A stretch of DNA of 64,000 nucleotides from Tetradesmus obliquus. Lineage: Eukaryota; Chlorophyta; Chlorophyceae; Sphaeropleales; Scenedesmaceae. Positions within the stretch are counted from its first letter, which is position 1, and each line of letters opens with the position of its first letter. Positions 54,974 through 64,000 of the stretch are shown here, in pieces. Below the pieces are notes generated by a model. The model worked only from the letters and a program-made list of their open reading frames with translations. It searched no databases and was not told where the DNA came from. The translations under genes were made by a program, and so were the position numbers. The stretch spans positions 1-64,000 of the forward strand of contig CP126207.1 in NCBI GenBank assembly GCA_030272155.1, read 5' to 3'.

Positions 54974-56313
54974 CTGCTGCTGCCAGCAACAGTGCTGCGG
55001 CCATCACCAGCATGATGCAAGGTTTGAAGCTGACCACATCAAGGTTGTAGGCTACAACCTGTAGCAGAGCTACTTGTCATTGTCGTGGCCCTGTGAAAGT
55101 TGTCATTGCAGCAGTTATGTACCAAACACATTTGGTGTTGTATTCTGCAATCAGCGGCTGCACTCGAACGACGGCTGCAGTTGGGCATCCCAGGCCCAGT
55201 TAACTGGGCCAGCGTTATGGGATGTGTTTCAGTCACGTTTGATAGCCGTTGCTGCGCAGCGGCACTCTTGTGAGGCGGACCATATAGTGAGGACAAGGCA
55301 GGCATACCATAGGTATATGCACGCCCTTTGTGGGTTACGCGTGACATGTGATCCCTACTAGGGAACCCTCATCAGGGATGCTGGCCTGCATCCAGCAGGG
55401 CGTACACATGCTGTACAAACTGCCCGGTTGTTGGCAGTTTTGCAAGGATTCCTGCAACATCCTGTGCATGGATGGCACTTGCAGTGACAGCAGGTAACAA
55501 GGGCATATGCCATGTCCCATGATGGGCACTGCGCACTGTGGTTGTGGCTAAGCCCTCTCCTGGCTGGCTGCCGCCAGGCTGCTGGCAGAAGCAAAAGGTG
55601 TCGCTGCTTGAACTTCGTGTGGTTGTTTGATGAGGAGGATAACGTGTAAGCTGTGTCAGGGCTGCAACCATAAGAATTGTGCAGTCCCAGTATCCTTGCT
55701 TGCTGGTGGCAGCGCCAGAAGTGTCTGACAGCCAAAACCCTTCCTGATCAGTACAGCTGTTCACGTGAATCTTCCATGCCATGCCAATCTCAATCAAAGC
55801 AATCGATGATCTCGTGCCGTGTCACAGTCGGGCATCTCTTGACTCGATACTGCTTCTCTGCTCTGCTGCGAACAAGTCTGGTACGAATTGACTCGAGCTC
55901 ATTTGCCGTGCAAGCACTTTCAGCGAGCTTTAATATACTTTCCTAGCCGTTTCTAAGAGATCTTAAGGAGGAGAGGATCGCCTGAAGCCCGCCTCGGTAA
56001 CAACAGCAGCAGTGCACTGCCAGTCTGCTGCTGTCAACTTGTGTTCTGGCGTCAGCCTGCCAACAGCCTGGCTCGGAAGTCAGACAAATGTATACTTATA
56101 TCATATAACCAGACTTTCAAGATTTTTTTGGTCAGATGCTGCTGGCCAGCAGATGCTGCTACCTTACTGCTTGGTCAACTGGCCTGCATCTCTCTGCACA
56201 CATGCTGCACTGCAGGCGTCACAGCTGGCCTGCACTTTCACAGCAACATCAACGGCAGTACTGTACGCAGCTAAGCAGAAGCTATTTCCAGCAGAAGCAG
56301 CAGCAGCAGCGGA
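53410..56313. other. 2.9-kb gene-poor region
   Basis: No gene could be supported. Contains a long (CTG)n tract with CTGTTG interruptions at about 54915-54985 and a perfect 16-bp palindrome, gcccagttaactgggc, near 55195. Open frames are short and lack domains on both strands. Confidence 0.55.
54915..54985. repeat. (CTG)n microsatellite
   Basis: More than twenty CTG triplets with two TTG interruptions, not adjacent to any exon I could identify. Confidence 0.95.
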
Positions 56314-56360
56314 ATGGGGGCCACCTCACCAGAACTGCCGCAGCAGCATGCTGCAGGCCA

Positions 56361-56391
<31 letters not shown>

Positions 56392-57174
56392 GCTAGCAGC
56401 AGTAGCAGCAGCGCCAGCGCCAGCATTGCAGCTGACGGCTGTGCCTGGAGCCTCAACGTAGGCAGCGCTGTGGCCATTGTGTTTGTGAACAAGGTGCTGA
56501 TGAGCAGCAAGAGCGGCTACGGCTTCTCTTTTGGTGAGCAACTGCAGCATACATGCCTGCAGCTTTGTGGCCCAGGCTTGGCCCTCTATTGGTGAGCAAT
56601 TGATTATTAACCAAATAATTTGTAATAATCAATTATGCAGCATTAGTGCCACCCCTGTGCATGCAGCTTGCCAGGGTGCAAGCATAGTGATGCTGGCAGC
56701 ACACGCATAGGCCTGACAAAGCAACAGCCCGGCAGTGGCAGCAGCAGCACCTCTTGAACCACAGCCACTTTGCGGGCTCGCGCTGGCGAGTTTTTCCCTG
56801 ACCAGCAGTTGCTTATGTGGCCATTGGGTTGCGGCCCAGCAGTCTGCAGGACGTGTGCTGCTGCTGCTGTTGCCGCTGCTCATTGTGTCCTGCAACCGTC
56901 GCCCGGCGTGCCATCCTTCTTCTGGCAGCATCGTCACTGCTGCTGCTGCTGCTCCTGCTGCTGTTTCTGTCATCTGCTGCAGCCGTCACGCTGATTGCCA
57001 TCCACTTTCTGACAGCATCATGAATGCTGCTGCTGCTGCTGCTGCTGCTGTTGTCGTCGTTCTGCTCTGCAGCTGTGACGCTGAGTGCCATCCACTTCCT
57101 GACAGCAGCAGGCTGCGTCATGGCAGCGCAGGCAGCGGGGCTGGCAGAAAAGGCCAAGCGCATGCCCTGGAAAG
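56314..57174 (+). pseudogene. First two exons of a nucleotide-sugar/triose-phosphate transporter family gene; remainder absent
   Basis: Exon 1 (56314-56533) encodes a poly-Ser leader and the first transmembrane helix typical of the family (WSLNVGSAVAIVFVNKVLMS, then GYGFSF). Exon 2 (57073-57174) joins in phase 1 to give FSFAVTLSAIHFLTAAG and a basic loop ending MPWK. These proteins normally have about ten helices and 300-400 residues. I found no third exon in the next 1.1 kb before the retroelement region, so the gene is either truncated or its remaining exons lie beyond the inserted element, outside the window. The parts present carry no stop or frameshift. The substrate cannot be assigned. 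Confidence 0.7.
56570..57022 (+). repeat. Edge copies in the transporter intron
   Basis: A donor-edge remnant of exon 1 lies at about 56570-56594 (ending ttggtgagc). Acceptor-edge copies of exon 2 lie at about 56890-56935 (poor) and 56983-57022 (CAG then VTLIAIHFLTAS codons), before the functional exon at 57073. Confidence 0.75.
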
Positions 57175-58284
57175 GTGGGCCTGAGTGGGGGAGTTGAGCG
57201 CTTAGCTTTCATGGTTCAGGAACTGGGTTTTTGAGTATATTTGAACTGGAGATGCGTGCAAGCTTGGCCTGATTTGCCCTTTGTTTTGCAGCGCTTGCCA
57301 TGCAGCTACACTCATGCTTTCTCTGACGGCGGTGGTCAGCTTTGTCATGTCACCAATTCAGCAGCAGCAACGACAACAGCTAGCATTCATTCTTGAAAAC
57401 TGCTTTCGATCCCTATTGTTTTGCCGCAGCCACGCTGTGGTTCTCCCACATATAGTCGGCAGTATACAGGGATTACTGCCAGGTGCGGCAGTTAGTGGCA
57501 GGACAGCGGGCAGGATTTTGCTACCCATTCAGCAGGATCCTGCCAGCAGCACACTGGCCCATGGCAGGAAGGGGGCAGCAGGACGGACCAGCACTGCCAA
57601 CAGCTCAACAGGAATCCTCTAAAGCTGTAGTACAACGCTCCTGCCATACTGCCGACGGCTACCGCCCAGCACCCCGAGCCGACCACTCTGCTGTTCCCGC
57701 CATTCCTGCCATCCTGCCATCCTGCCACTAGCTGCCCCGTCCTGCCACTCCTGCCAAGTCGCCAAGTGCGCTTTAGCGTCGCGACTTCTGTCAAACACTT
57801 AACATGCACTATTGAACCTACATTCGTGTTCTGGCTGAGCTCACGCTATCGCCACACCTGCCTGCTGGGTAGCTTGACGTGAACCTTCGGTGCACTGAAC
57901 GTGGCACGCGCCTTTCATCAAACAAGCATCGATGGATTAAAACAAACTATTGCATCGCATGAGGATGCAAAAGCCGAACGTTTCGTTCCTCGGTCCAGCC
58001 TAGCTCGTTCACTGGTCAAACTCCCTACAAGAACAGCAGCTGCAGCTCAGCACAGCAGTGCTCATGTTCAGCATACACTTGAGCTAATCGGACAAAGAGC
58101 TGATACGTAACATCAAACTCATTCACAAAACGGAGATGCGGTGCTGTTTTGCAGACTGGCGGTGAAGCAAGCAACAGGTCTTATCTGTCGCCACACATGT
58201 GTCCATGCTGTACAGCAATTCTGCAGCCAGCCAGCAGCAGAAGGGCAAGCACAGGGCCCCTGCAAAAGCATTAGATGTGGCGTT
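57175..58284. other. Gene-free stretch between transporter exons and retroelement border
   Basis: Short frames only. A CCTGCCA-rich low-complexity patch lies at about 57690-57750. No further transporter exon was recognised. Confidence 0.5.
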
Positions 58285-58312
58285 CTGGGTCTGATTTAGG
58301 GTTCAGGGTGCA

Positions 58313-58650
58313 GGGTTTGGTTTAGGTGATGCGTGCAGGTGAGGGTTTAGGGTTTAGGGTCATAGTGCGGCAATGCGAGCGGAGCTAAACCATAACCCTA
58401 GCCTCCTAAAACCCCAACCCTAACCTTGGGCCACTGCTCGGCCGTCTGGGTCCCCTGTGGTGGTGTGCTGGCACGGCCGCCCGTGCCAGCAACCACCACA
58501 GGGAAGCACGGCCGAGCAGTGGCCCAAGGTTAGGGTTGGGGTTTTAGGAGGCTAGGGTTATGGTTTAGCGTAGCCAGTACGCAGTTTAGGGTGCTGTTTA
58601 GGGTTTCGGTTTAGGTGGTGCATGCAGGTGAGGGTTTAGGGGGTGGGGAT
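58313..58650. repeat. Telomere-like direct repeats flanking the foldback element
   Basis: Two similar ~45-bp stretches, 58313-58360 and 58597-58643, share ggtttaggtg, a gcgtgcaggtgagg-like core and TTTAGGG units. They flank the hairpin on either side. They resemble the telomere repeat motif but are not a simple array. Confidence 0.75.
58385..58568. repeat. 184-bp foldback element with perfect 61-bp arms
   Basis: 58385-58445 and 58508-58568 are perfect inverted repeats. The interior (about 58453-58503) forms a second near-perfect stem around a short loop, so the whole element can fold into one long hairpin. The arms contain telomere-like ccctaa motifs. It encodes no protein. It could be a MITE-like element or a structured part of the adjacent retrotransposon's 3' region. 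Confidence 0.93.
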
Positions 58651-58813
58651 TGATGAGTGAGTGAGTGAGTGACTACCCAGGCAGCTCTGCAGCTCCTGGG
58701 TAAGTTAAGGCTAAGAGGGTGTGTGTGGCCAGGGGCGGCGCCCCTGGGCTCCACACCCACTACCCGTCCACTTGCGCCCTAGGGCACAAGCGGGGCGTAT
58801 CGCTTGCGTGCGC

Positions 58814-61800
58814 TCATCTAAAGCGTGGCTTTTTGCGGTGGTCTGGTTCGCCGGTGCCGTGCTGTCGTTTCTTTGCCTGGTTTGAGTTCGGCTGTGCTGG
58901 TCTCGTGCCAGTACCTTTCCTCGCTGTCATCATGATTGCCTTACGTTGCCTCCATATCTTCTGCATGTTGGTCACTGCTGAGAAGTGCAGCCTCTTTGCC
59001 AGTGCTGCCAATCGTGGTCCTTCTACCCCTAGTTGGTGTTCAATTGTGTCTATTGTCTCTTTGTATATCACCCCAGTTACCCCTAGTAGGATTGGCGCAA
59101 CTGTAACTTTGCAGTCTGGGTCGTGTGTCGTAAACAGTTCCTTCAGCGCAGCATGCTGGGCTTGTGCGCGCTGCCGCTGGGGTTCTGGGTCTGTGTCTTT
59201 GCAGTATTTGATCTCTGCTATGACGTAATTCATTTGACTGCTCATGCCGTCCATCTTCTGCAGTAGAATGTCGGGAATGCTGCCTGTGTAGGCTTGTAGG
59301 GCAGCGCGCAGGGCTGGGGGCATGTTTGTGGGGAGGTCAGTGTCGCGCAGGTAGCGGTTACATGGCAGGCGTGCTGGGACATCGCCGTCTGGCCACCTTC
59401 TTCGGATTCCCACGTCTGTTAGCAGTATAGAACTAGAGCCTGAGCTTTTGTATATCGCTTCAGCAATTAGAGACCCAGCTGCATTGTGACGGCTGGTGAC
59501 GGTAGTGGATAGCCTAGGGCATCCACTGATGGCGTGGTGGCAGCTGTCTGTTTCGCCACATCTGAGGGGGCACATGGGGCTCTTCACTACACGGTAACGG
59601 TGCAACTGCTTGTGTGTCGGCGCTACGTCAAACCTACATCCGATGGCTAGCTTTTTGGTACGCAGGGAGACCTTTGAGCTTGTTAGAAACATATGGATGT
59701 ATCTGTGTTCCATCTGGTCGCAGTGCCGTAGCCATTGCTCTGCGTAGTATGACTGTAGATTGGACATGCCGAACCACCTGTGCGTATGGGCTATGTCTCG
59801 CAGTGCATCCTCTAGGTTGGCCAGTGGTTCGTACATCGTGTGCTGAATGGACTTGCCATTTGCTTCTTTCTGCTGCTCGATGCGTCTATGTGGCCAGTGG
59901 GTGCTTGTTCGCAGGTTGCTTGGCCTGCCATATTCATTGAGTTGGGTGGCAGCCACTTCCCCATGTGCCACGGCCACTGCTGCCTTATCTGCAGCTTCAT
60001 TGCCTGCTATACCTATGTGACTTTTAACCTTCCAGATGTGAACTGAGCCGGGTGCCGCTCTTATTGCATCAACTATCCCATTTAGCAAGTGGAGGTGACG
60101 GTGTTCTGAAATATCCTGGGGACGATCCACCGCTTTTCTAATGCCAAAAATCGACCCCAGGCTGTCAGTGGCGATGTGGACGGCGTTGTCTGGCTGGGTT
60201 ATCAGAGGCGCTGCCTCTGTAAGTGCTACATGAATAGCTGCCAGTTCTGCCCTACTGATGGTGTTGACGTAGCTCAGGTCTGCATTGCCGTCCCGCTGTA
60301 TGCAGTTGACGTACCACGTGCGTTCATGTCTGCCCTGGGAGGCAGGCGTGTGCACTGCTGCGCCTATGCCTGGTCCATTGCAATTTTCGTCCTGTATCAC
60401 ACTGCCGTCTGTGTACGTAAACGTATCCCACTTGTGTAGCAGTTCAGGGGGCGAGTCCAGCTGGCCCAGCCTGACCCAGTGTTGCTCTCTCAGCAGTTGA
60501 GTCTCCTGAACCCCGAGGGCCGTGCTGGCCATGCCAAGCAGTCGGGCTGGTTTCCTGGTGTCCTGTGACTTGCGTTGGAACCGTTTGGATGCGTTTGCTA
60601 CCCATCGTGCTTCCGTTAGGATTGAGTCTGTTCTGCACCCGCCGAAGCCGGTGATCGCGTATTCTGCGTCGTCAAACTGACTGCGTAGGCTGTTTTTGTT
60701 GATTAGTTTTCTTGGCAGCGCCAGTTCTATGTTCTCTCTGAACTCTCGTTGCCACTCTCGGTCCCATAGTGGTAGGTGCTGCTGAAAACCTGCCTCGTTA
60801 GCTATGGCTATAGCCTGAAGCCGCCAATGCAGTTGTTTACAGCTCAGCATTGGGGCGTTGCCTGGAGGCTGGAGGTCCACCATCCTGCTTGGGGCTGTGA
60901 ACAACATCCTGCAGCAGTGGCGATGCAGATGCACCAGTCGCATGTGGGCTGCGTCTTCATGATCTGCGCAGTAGGTGGGTACCAGGAGGATTGTGACTGT
61001 GGGAGTGTCTGTGTTCAGGGCGGACCTGATGGCCCAGTCAGTTGCCTTGGCAGCGGCATGCTGGTCAAAGTTGGGGACCGCTATGCTGCTTCCTGTCCAC
61101 GCACACTTGTAGGCGTCATAGTTGGCTCCAAACAGCTGATCTTCCGGATGTACCGACCAGTATTGTTTGGTTTCTGGGTGGACATTCAGTGGGCTCGCAA
61201 ATCGTTCCTTATTGCAGCCGATCATATGTTGCAGTGTTGCATGCAGCGCAGGCGGCATGGCATATTGGTGTTTTGCTTCGATAAACTTATCTGTCGAGCC
61301 GGGTAGTGCGCCGCCTTCCTGGTAACGCGTGCACAGCTGGTGCAGAGCCTCTGCCAGAGTGCCTGGCCTGTGCTGCGCTGCTGCTTGGCTGTGATGACGC
61401 TCCACGTGCAGGTATTCAGCGCTAAGTCTGTGTGCTAGCTCAGGCTGCATCATGTGGATGCAGCGGCCATCTTGCTGGTAGATGCAGGCAACGTTCCTTG
61501 TTGAAGCTGTTGTAGTGCTGGTGTCGGATCCGTCAGCACATGGCATCTGCCTGGTGAATACCGCAAATTTGCATGTAGGTTCCAGCGGTCGCATATCTGT
61601 GTGGGGGTTGATGGGGGTTGTGTGGATGATCAGTTTTTGGCGCAGTGCTTGGCCAATGGTGACGTTGTACAGTCGTTCATTCGGAGCCGATGTTATGTGG
61701 TGGAAACATATCTTTTTGGGGCGTTGTTGTAGTTGGTTTATTGCGGCAGCGCGGTCCTCAGCCTGGCGGCATTCTTGGATTGTTGCTAATTCTGCTTTGG

Positions 61801-64000
61801 CTGCTGCTGTACCGCATGTCTCCACCAAGCTGATCGGCTCCTCAGTAGGGAGAAACGTGACTTTGTACAATCTCAGCTCGGTGGGCAACGTGGCCGCCGT
61901 GTAGTGTTTGTCAGCGCATTCCCTGCAGGTATATGGTGCCACTGATGATGCGCATTGCACGTCGTGTGGCAGACATGTATTATGGTATATGCGCTGGCAA
62001 ACTATGCATTGCTGGATCGTATTTCTGTCCGTGTCTGCTGTAATCGCTGCTGTGCAAAATTCGCATGGCCTGAAGGCATTAAGCTCGTCCATGTCCGCGT
62101 CATTGGCAGGTTGGGGCCCGATTCTTTGGGGCAGCTTGTAGCGGCCTGCTAGGGCAATGTCAATCAACCAGCCCGGTTGAACGCTGGTACTCCACTGCAC
62201 TTTGGCCAGCAGTTGCGTGCTATGGCCCCTTACTCTTATTAACTGTTTGGGTTGCTTGCCTGCTTGGTGCGCTGTGCAACTAACTAGGGCTTCAACATGT
62301 GTGATTTCTTCACATGTGTGTGCGTACTTTGTGTACAGTTCCAGAAGTGCCTCGTGGTACTTGCCTGGTGTGAGTGGCTTAGCTCGCCTTTGTCTTTTGG
62401 TGCTACGGCGTTGTAGTGGCTGTGCATTGCCGGACGGTTGCTGCGGCTCGGCAATGCTGGCCTCCGCATCTGCTTTGGCGCGTTTTACCGTTGTCTTCCG
62501 CCGCCTTTGATCTACAGGCTCTTGATCTTTCAACTTGAGGTACTGGGCATAGCCTGTTTCCTGAACTTTTGTCACGGTGTATGCTTTGCCTATCTTTGTA
62601 TTCCTGATATTGGCCTGGTGGTGGGCTTTGCTCTGGGATTGTAGGTATGCTCGGTAGTCTAGTACTGCGTCCCTCACCGCATGTGCGTGCCGTTCGTTAT
62701 GCTGCCGTATGGACGACAACATGTGGATAATGGTGTTTGAAGGGCTGGTGGGGTTGTTTGGTCTTTGTTGCCGCAACAGTGTTTGGATGGTTGGGTGCAC
62801 TTTGCGCTCATAGCGCGGCAGCAGAGAGGTTTCAATTGTCGAGCTCGGGCTATAGGTTTGGCCAGTCAGCAGCAAGTGTGCTATTCTGTTCCACGCATTG
62901 GTGTGCTTGGGTTTGACGTTGCGCTTCCCCACCATCATTGGTAGAGTGGCTGCTAGCTTCACCAGTGTGCGGTCTGGTGTGAGCATGCATTCCACAGTCT
63001 CTATACCTACCGCTTGCAGGGAGTGCAAATCTTGCGCTAGTTGGGCATCCCAACTGAATGGGTCTTTTAGAATTGTTGCTATCGATGATGCCAGGGATTG
63101 TGTGTCTTGAAGTGTCGCTTGGCTTTCCCCGTCCTTGCGTAGTTCGATTCTGCACCCCGCCAGTGTTGCCAGTTGGCGGAGCCGCATGCAGTGGCGCATG
63201 ACACTTGGTGCTTTTTCTGCCGTCAGTCTGTCAATGCTCTGTCTCTGAAGTTGTATCAGGGCCTTGGTGATTACGCCTAGTCTGCCTGTGTCGTTCATGG
63301 CTCTGGTGACGCGTTGTACGCACGTGGTGGTGTAATCCACTTCCAGGGAGGGGCAACCCAGGCCCCCTAACTCCTTGTCCATGTGAGCTGCAGCTGTGGG
63401 CATTGACACGGGCTGACCCCATGCTTGTTTGGTGGCTCTGGTCAACAAGCTGTCAAATAGTTTGATGTCAGACCATGAGTAAGGGGCCACCGCCATTGCA
63501 TAAGTGATTTTGGGGCGGATGCAGGTGCGAATGATCCTCTCCTTTTGGGCAGTGCTTGCATATGAGGTTTTCAGGGCCGTTACCATTTCTCTGATCTGTT
63601 TCAGCATCGCCGTGAGCTGGTGTGTAAAGTTCAGATCCATTGTCAAGTGTACTCCCAGGAGTTTGAAAGGCGCCCTGGGTGGCAAAAATGTGATGTGTTT
63701 GCCCTGAATCTGTATGGTGTTGGTGAGTTGTATGCGTAGGGTCTCTTCATCGTACGGCTTGTTTGGCTGGTGGTGGTGTAGTGCACCTGTCACCAGAGTC
63801 TTCACATTGTTTGCCATCAAGTGGCCCCAGTCTGTATATCTGCTGAACTTTCTGGTTTGGTGTTTCAGGTTGGGAAGGGCTTGTGGTCCCCCTGTGACGA
63901 TGTTTATGTCGTCAGCAAATGTTATGTTGCTTATGTGGTTCTCCTCTCGTGTTGCAGGGTCTTGAATGGCGCCGACAAGGTATCCTTTAGCTCCTGCTTG
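58814..64000 (-). mobile_element. Non-LTR (LINE-type) retrotransposon, ORF2-like frame, truncated by window edge
   Basis: One frame stays open from the right window edge to a stop at 58814 (about 1,728 codons). In protein order: the RT palm motif FADD at 63919-63908, with RT thumb/connection downstream (KLLGVHLTMDLNFTHQ, RPKITYAMAV); a basic linker (RRSTKRQRR); a PHD-like Cys/His cluster (CEFC...CIVCQRIYHNTCLPHD...CREC, about 62070-61903); a segment with FASPLN, FGANYDAY and VPNFDQH (about 61255-60900) resembling PCIF1-type adenine methyltransferases; RNase H with TYTDGS, SRAELAAI, ATDSLGS and GNEAADKAA (about 60425-59975); a zinc knuckle (CPLRCGETDSCHH...GCP, near 59550); and a basic tail. 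The endonuclease and 5' end lie outside. No stop or frameshift is present, so it is young. Its 3' side borders telomere-like repeats. Confidence 0.93.

Noticed and set aside
58719-59228. 169-codon plus-strand frame, and others such as 61482-61904 and 62202-62510
   Set aside because: All are antisense to the uninterrupted retrotransposon frame and lack domains.

Overview
This window is one end of a nuclear chromosome from a green alga. It opens with a CCCTAAA telomere, written C-strand first as expected for a left chromosome end. The genes are intron-dense and intermediate in GC, and are full of CAG/CTG triplet runs that encode Gln, Ser and Ala tracts. The telomere motif, the triplet bias, many short exons and MYND-finger proteins fit a chlorophyte, most likely Sphaeropleales (Scenedesmus/Tetradesmus type). 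The lineage is inferred from style, not from a marker gene.

Layout. 1-2178: telomere, then two near-identical subtelomeric units, each ending in interstitial telomere repeats. 2179-8951: two blocks of a ~180-bp satellite, separated by a 424-bp duplicated piece of the 3' end of CCT3. 9197-18683 (-): complete 14-exon CCT3 (TCP-1 gamma). 19679-28247 (+): multi-exon membrane J-protein of the DNAJC14/Jiv90 type, whose reading frame runs on from a PIH1-type CS-like domain. 28390-29345: decayed copies of its last exon and a 20-bp minisatellite. 30096 to about 34320 (+): MYND zinc-finger protein. 35474-37674 (-): helical-repeat protein. 38773-42342 (+): lysophospholipid acyltransferase. 43416-48944 (+): ARMT1-like DUF89 damage-control phosphatase. 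49907-53409 (+): unrecognised multi-pass membrane protein. 56314-57174 (+): first two exons of a nucleotide-sugar/triose-phosphate transporter that does not continue in the window. 58385-58568: perfect-arm foldback element. 58814-64000 (-): one uninterrupted frame of a non-LTR retrotransposon carrying reverse transcriptase (RT), PHD-like, PCIF1-methyltransferase-like, RNase H and zinc-knuckle segments. It runs off the window.

The most unusual signal cuts across genes. In five of them (CCT3, the J-protein, the acyltransferase, ARMT1 and the transporter) introns are packed with diverged copies of the neighbouring exon edges. Copies of an exon's 5' edge with its AG acceptor lie only upstream of that exon; copies of its 3' edge with its GT donor lie only downstream. 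The copy farthest inside the exon is the one that keeps the reading frame. For the J-protein and ARMT1 the stop-codon edge is also repeated downstream of the gene. I read this as repeated short tandem duplication across exon boundaries, which enlarges introns and leaves arrays of decoy splice sites. Exon models for CCT3, the J-protein, the acyltransferase, ARMT1, the membrane protein and the helical-repeat protein were assembled by hand and each keeps frame from end to end. No transcript or database comparison was possible.
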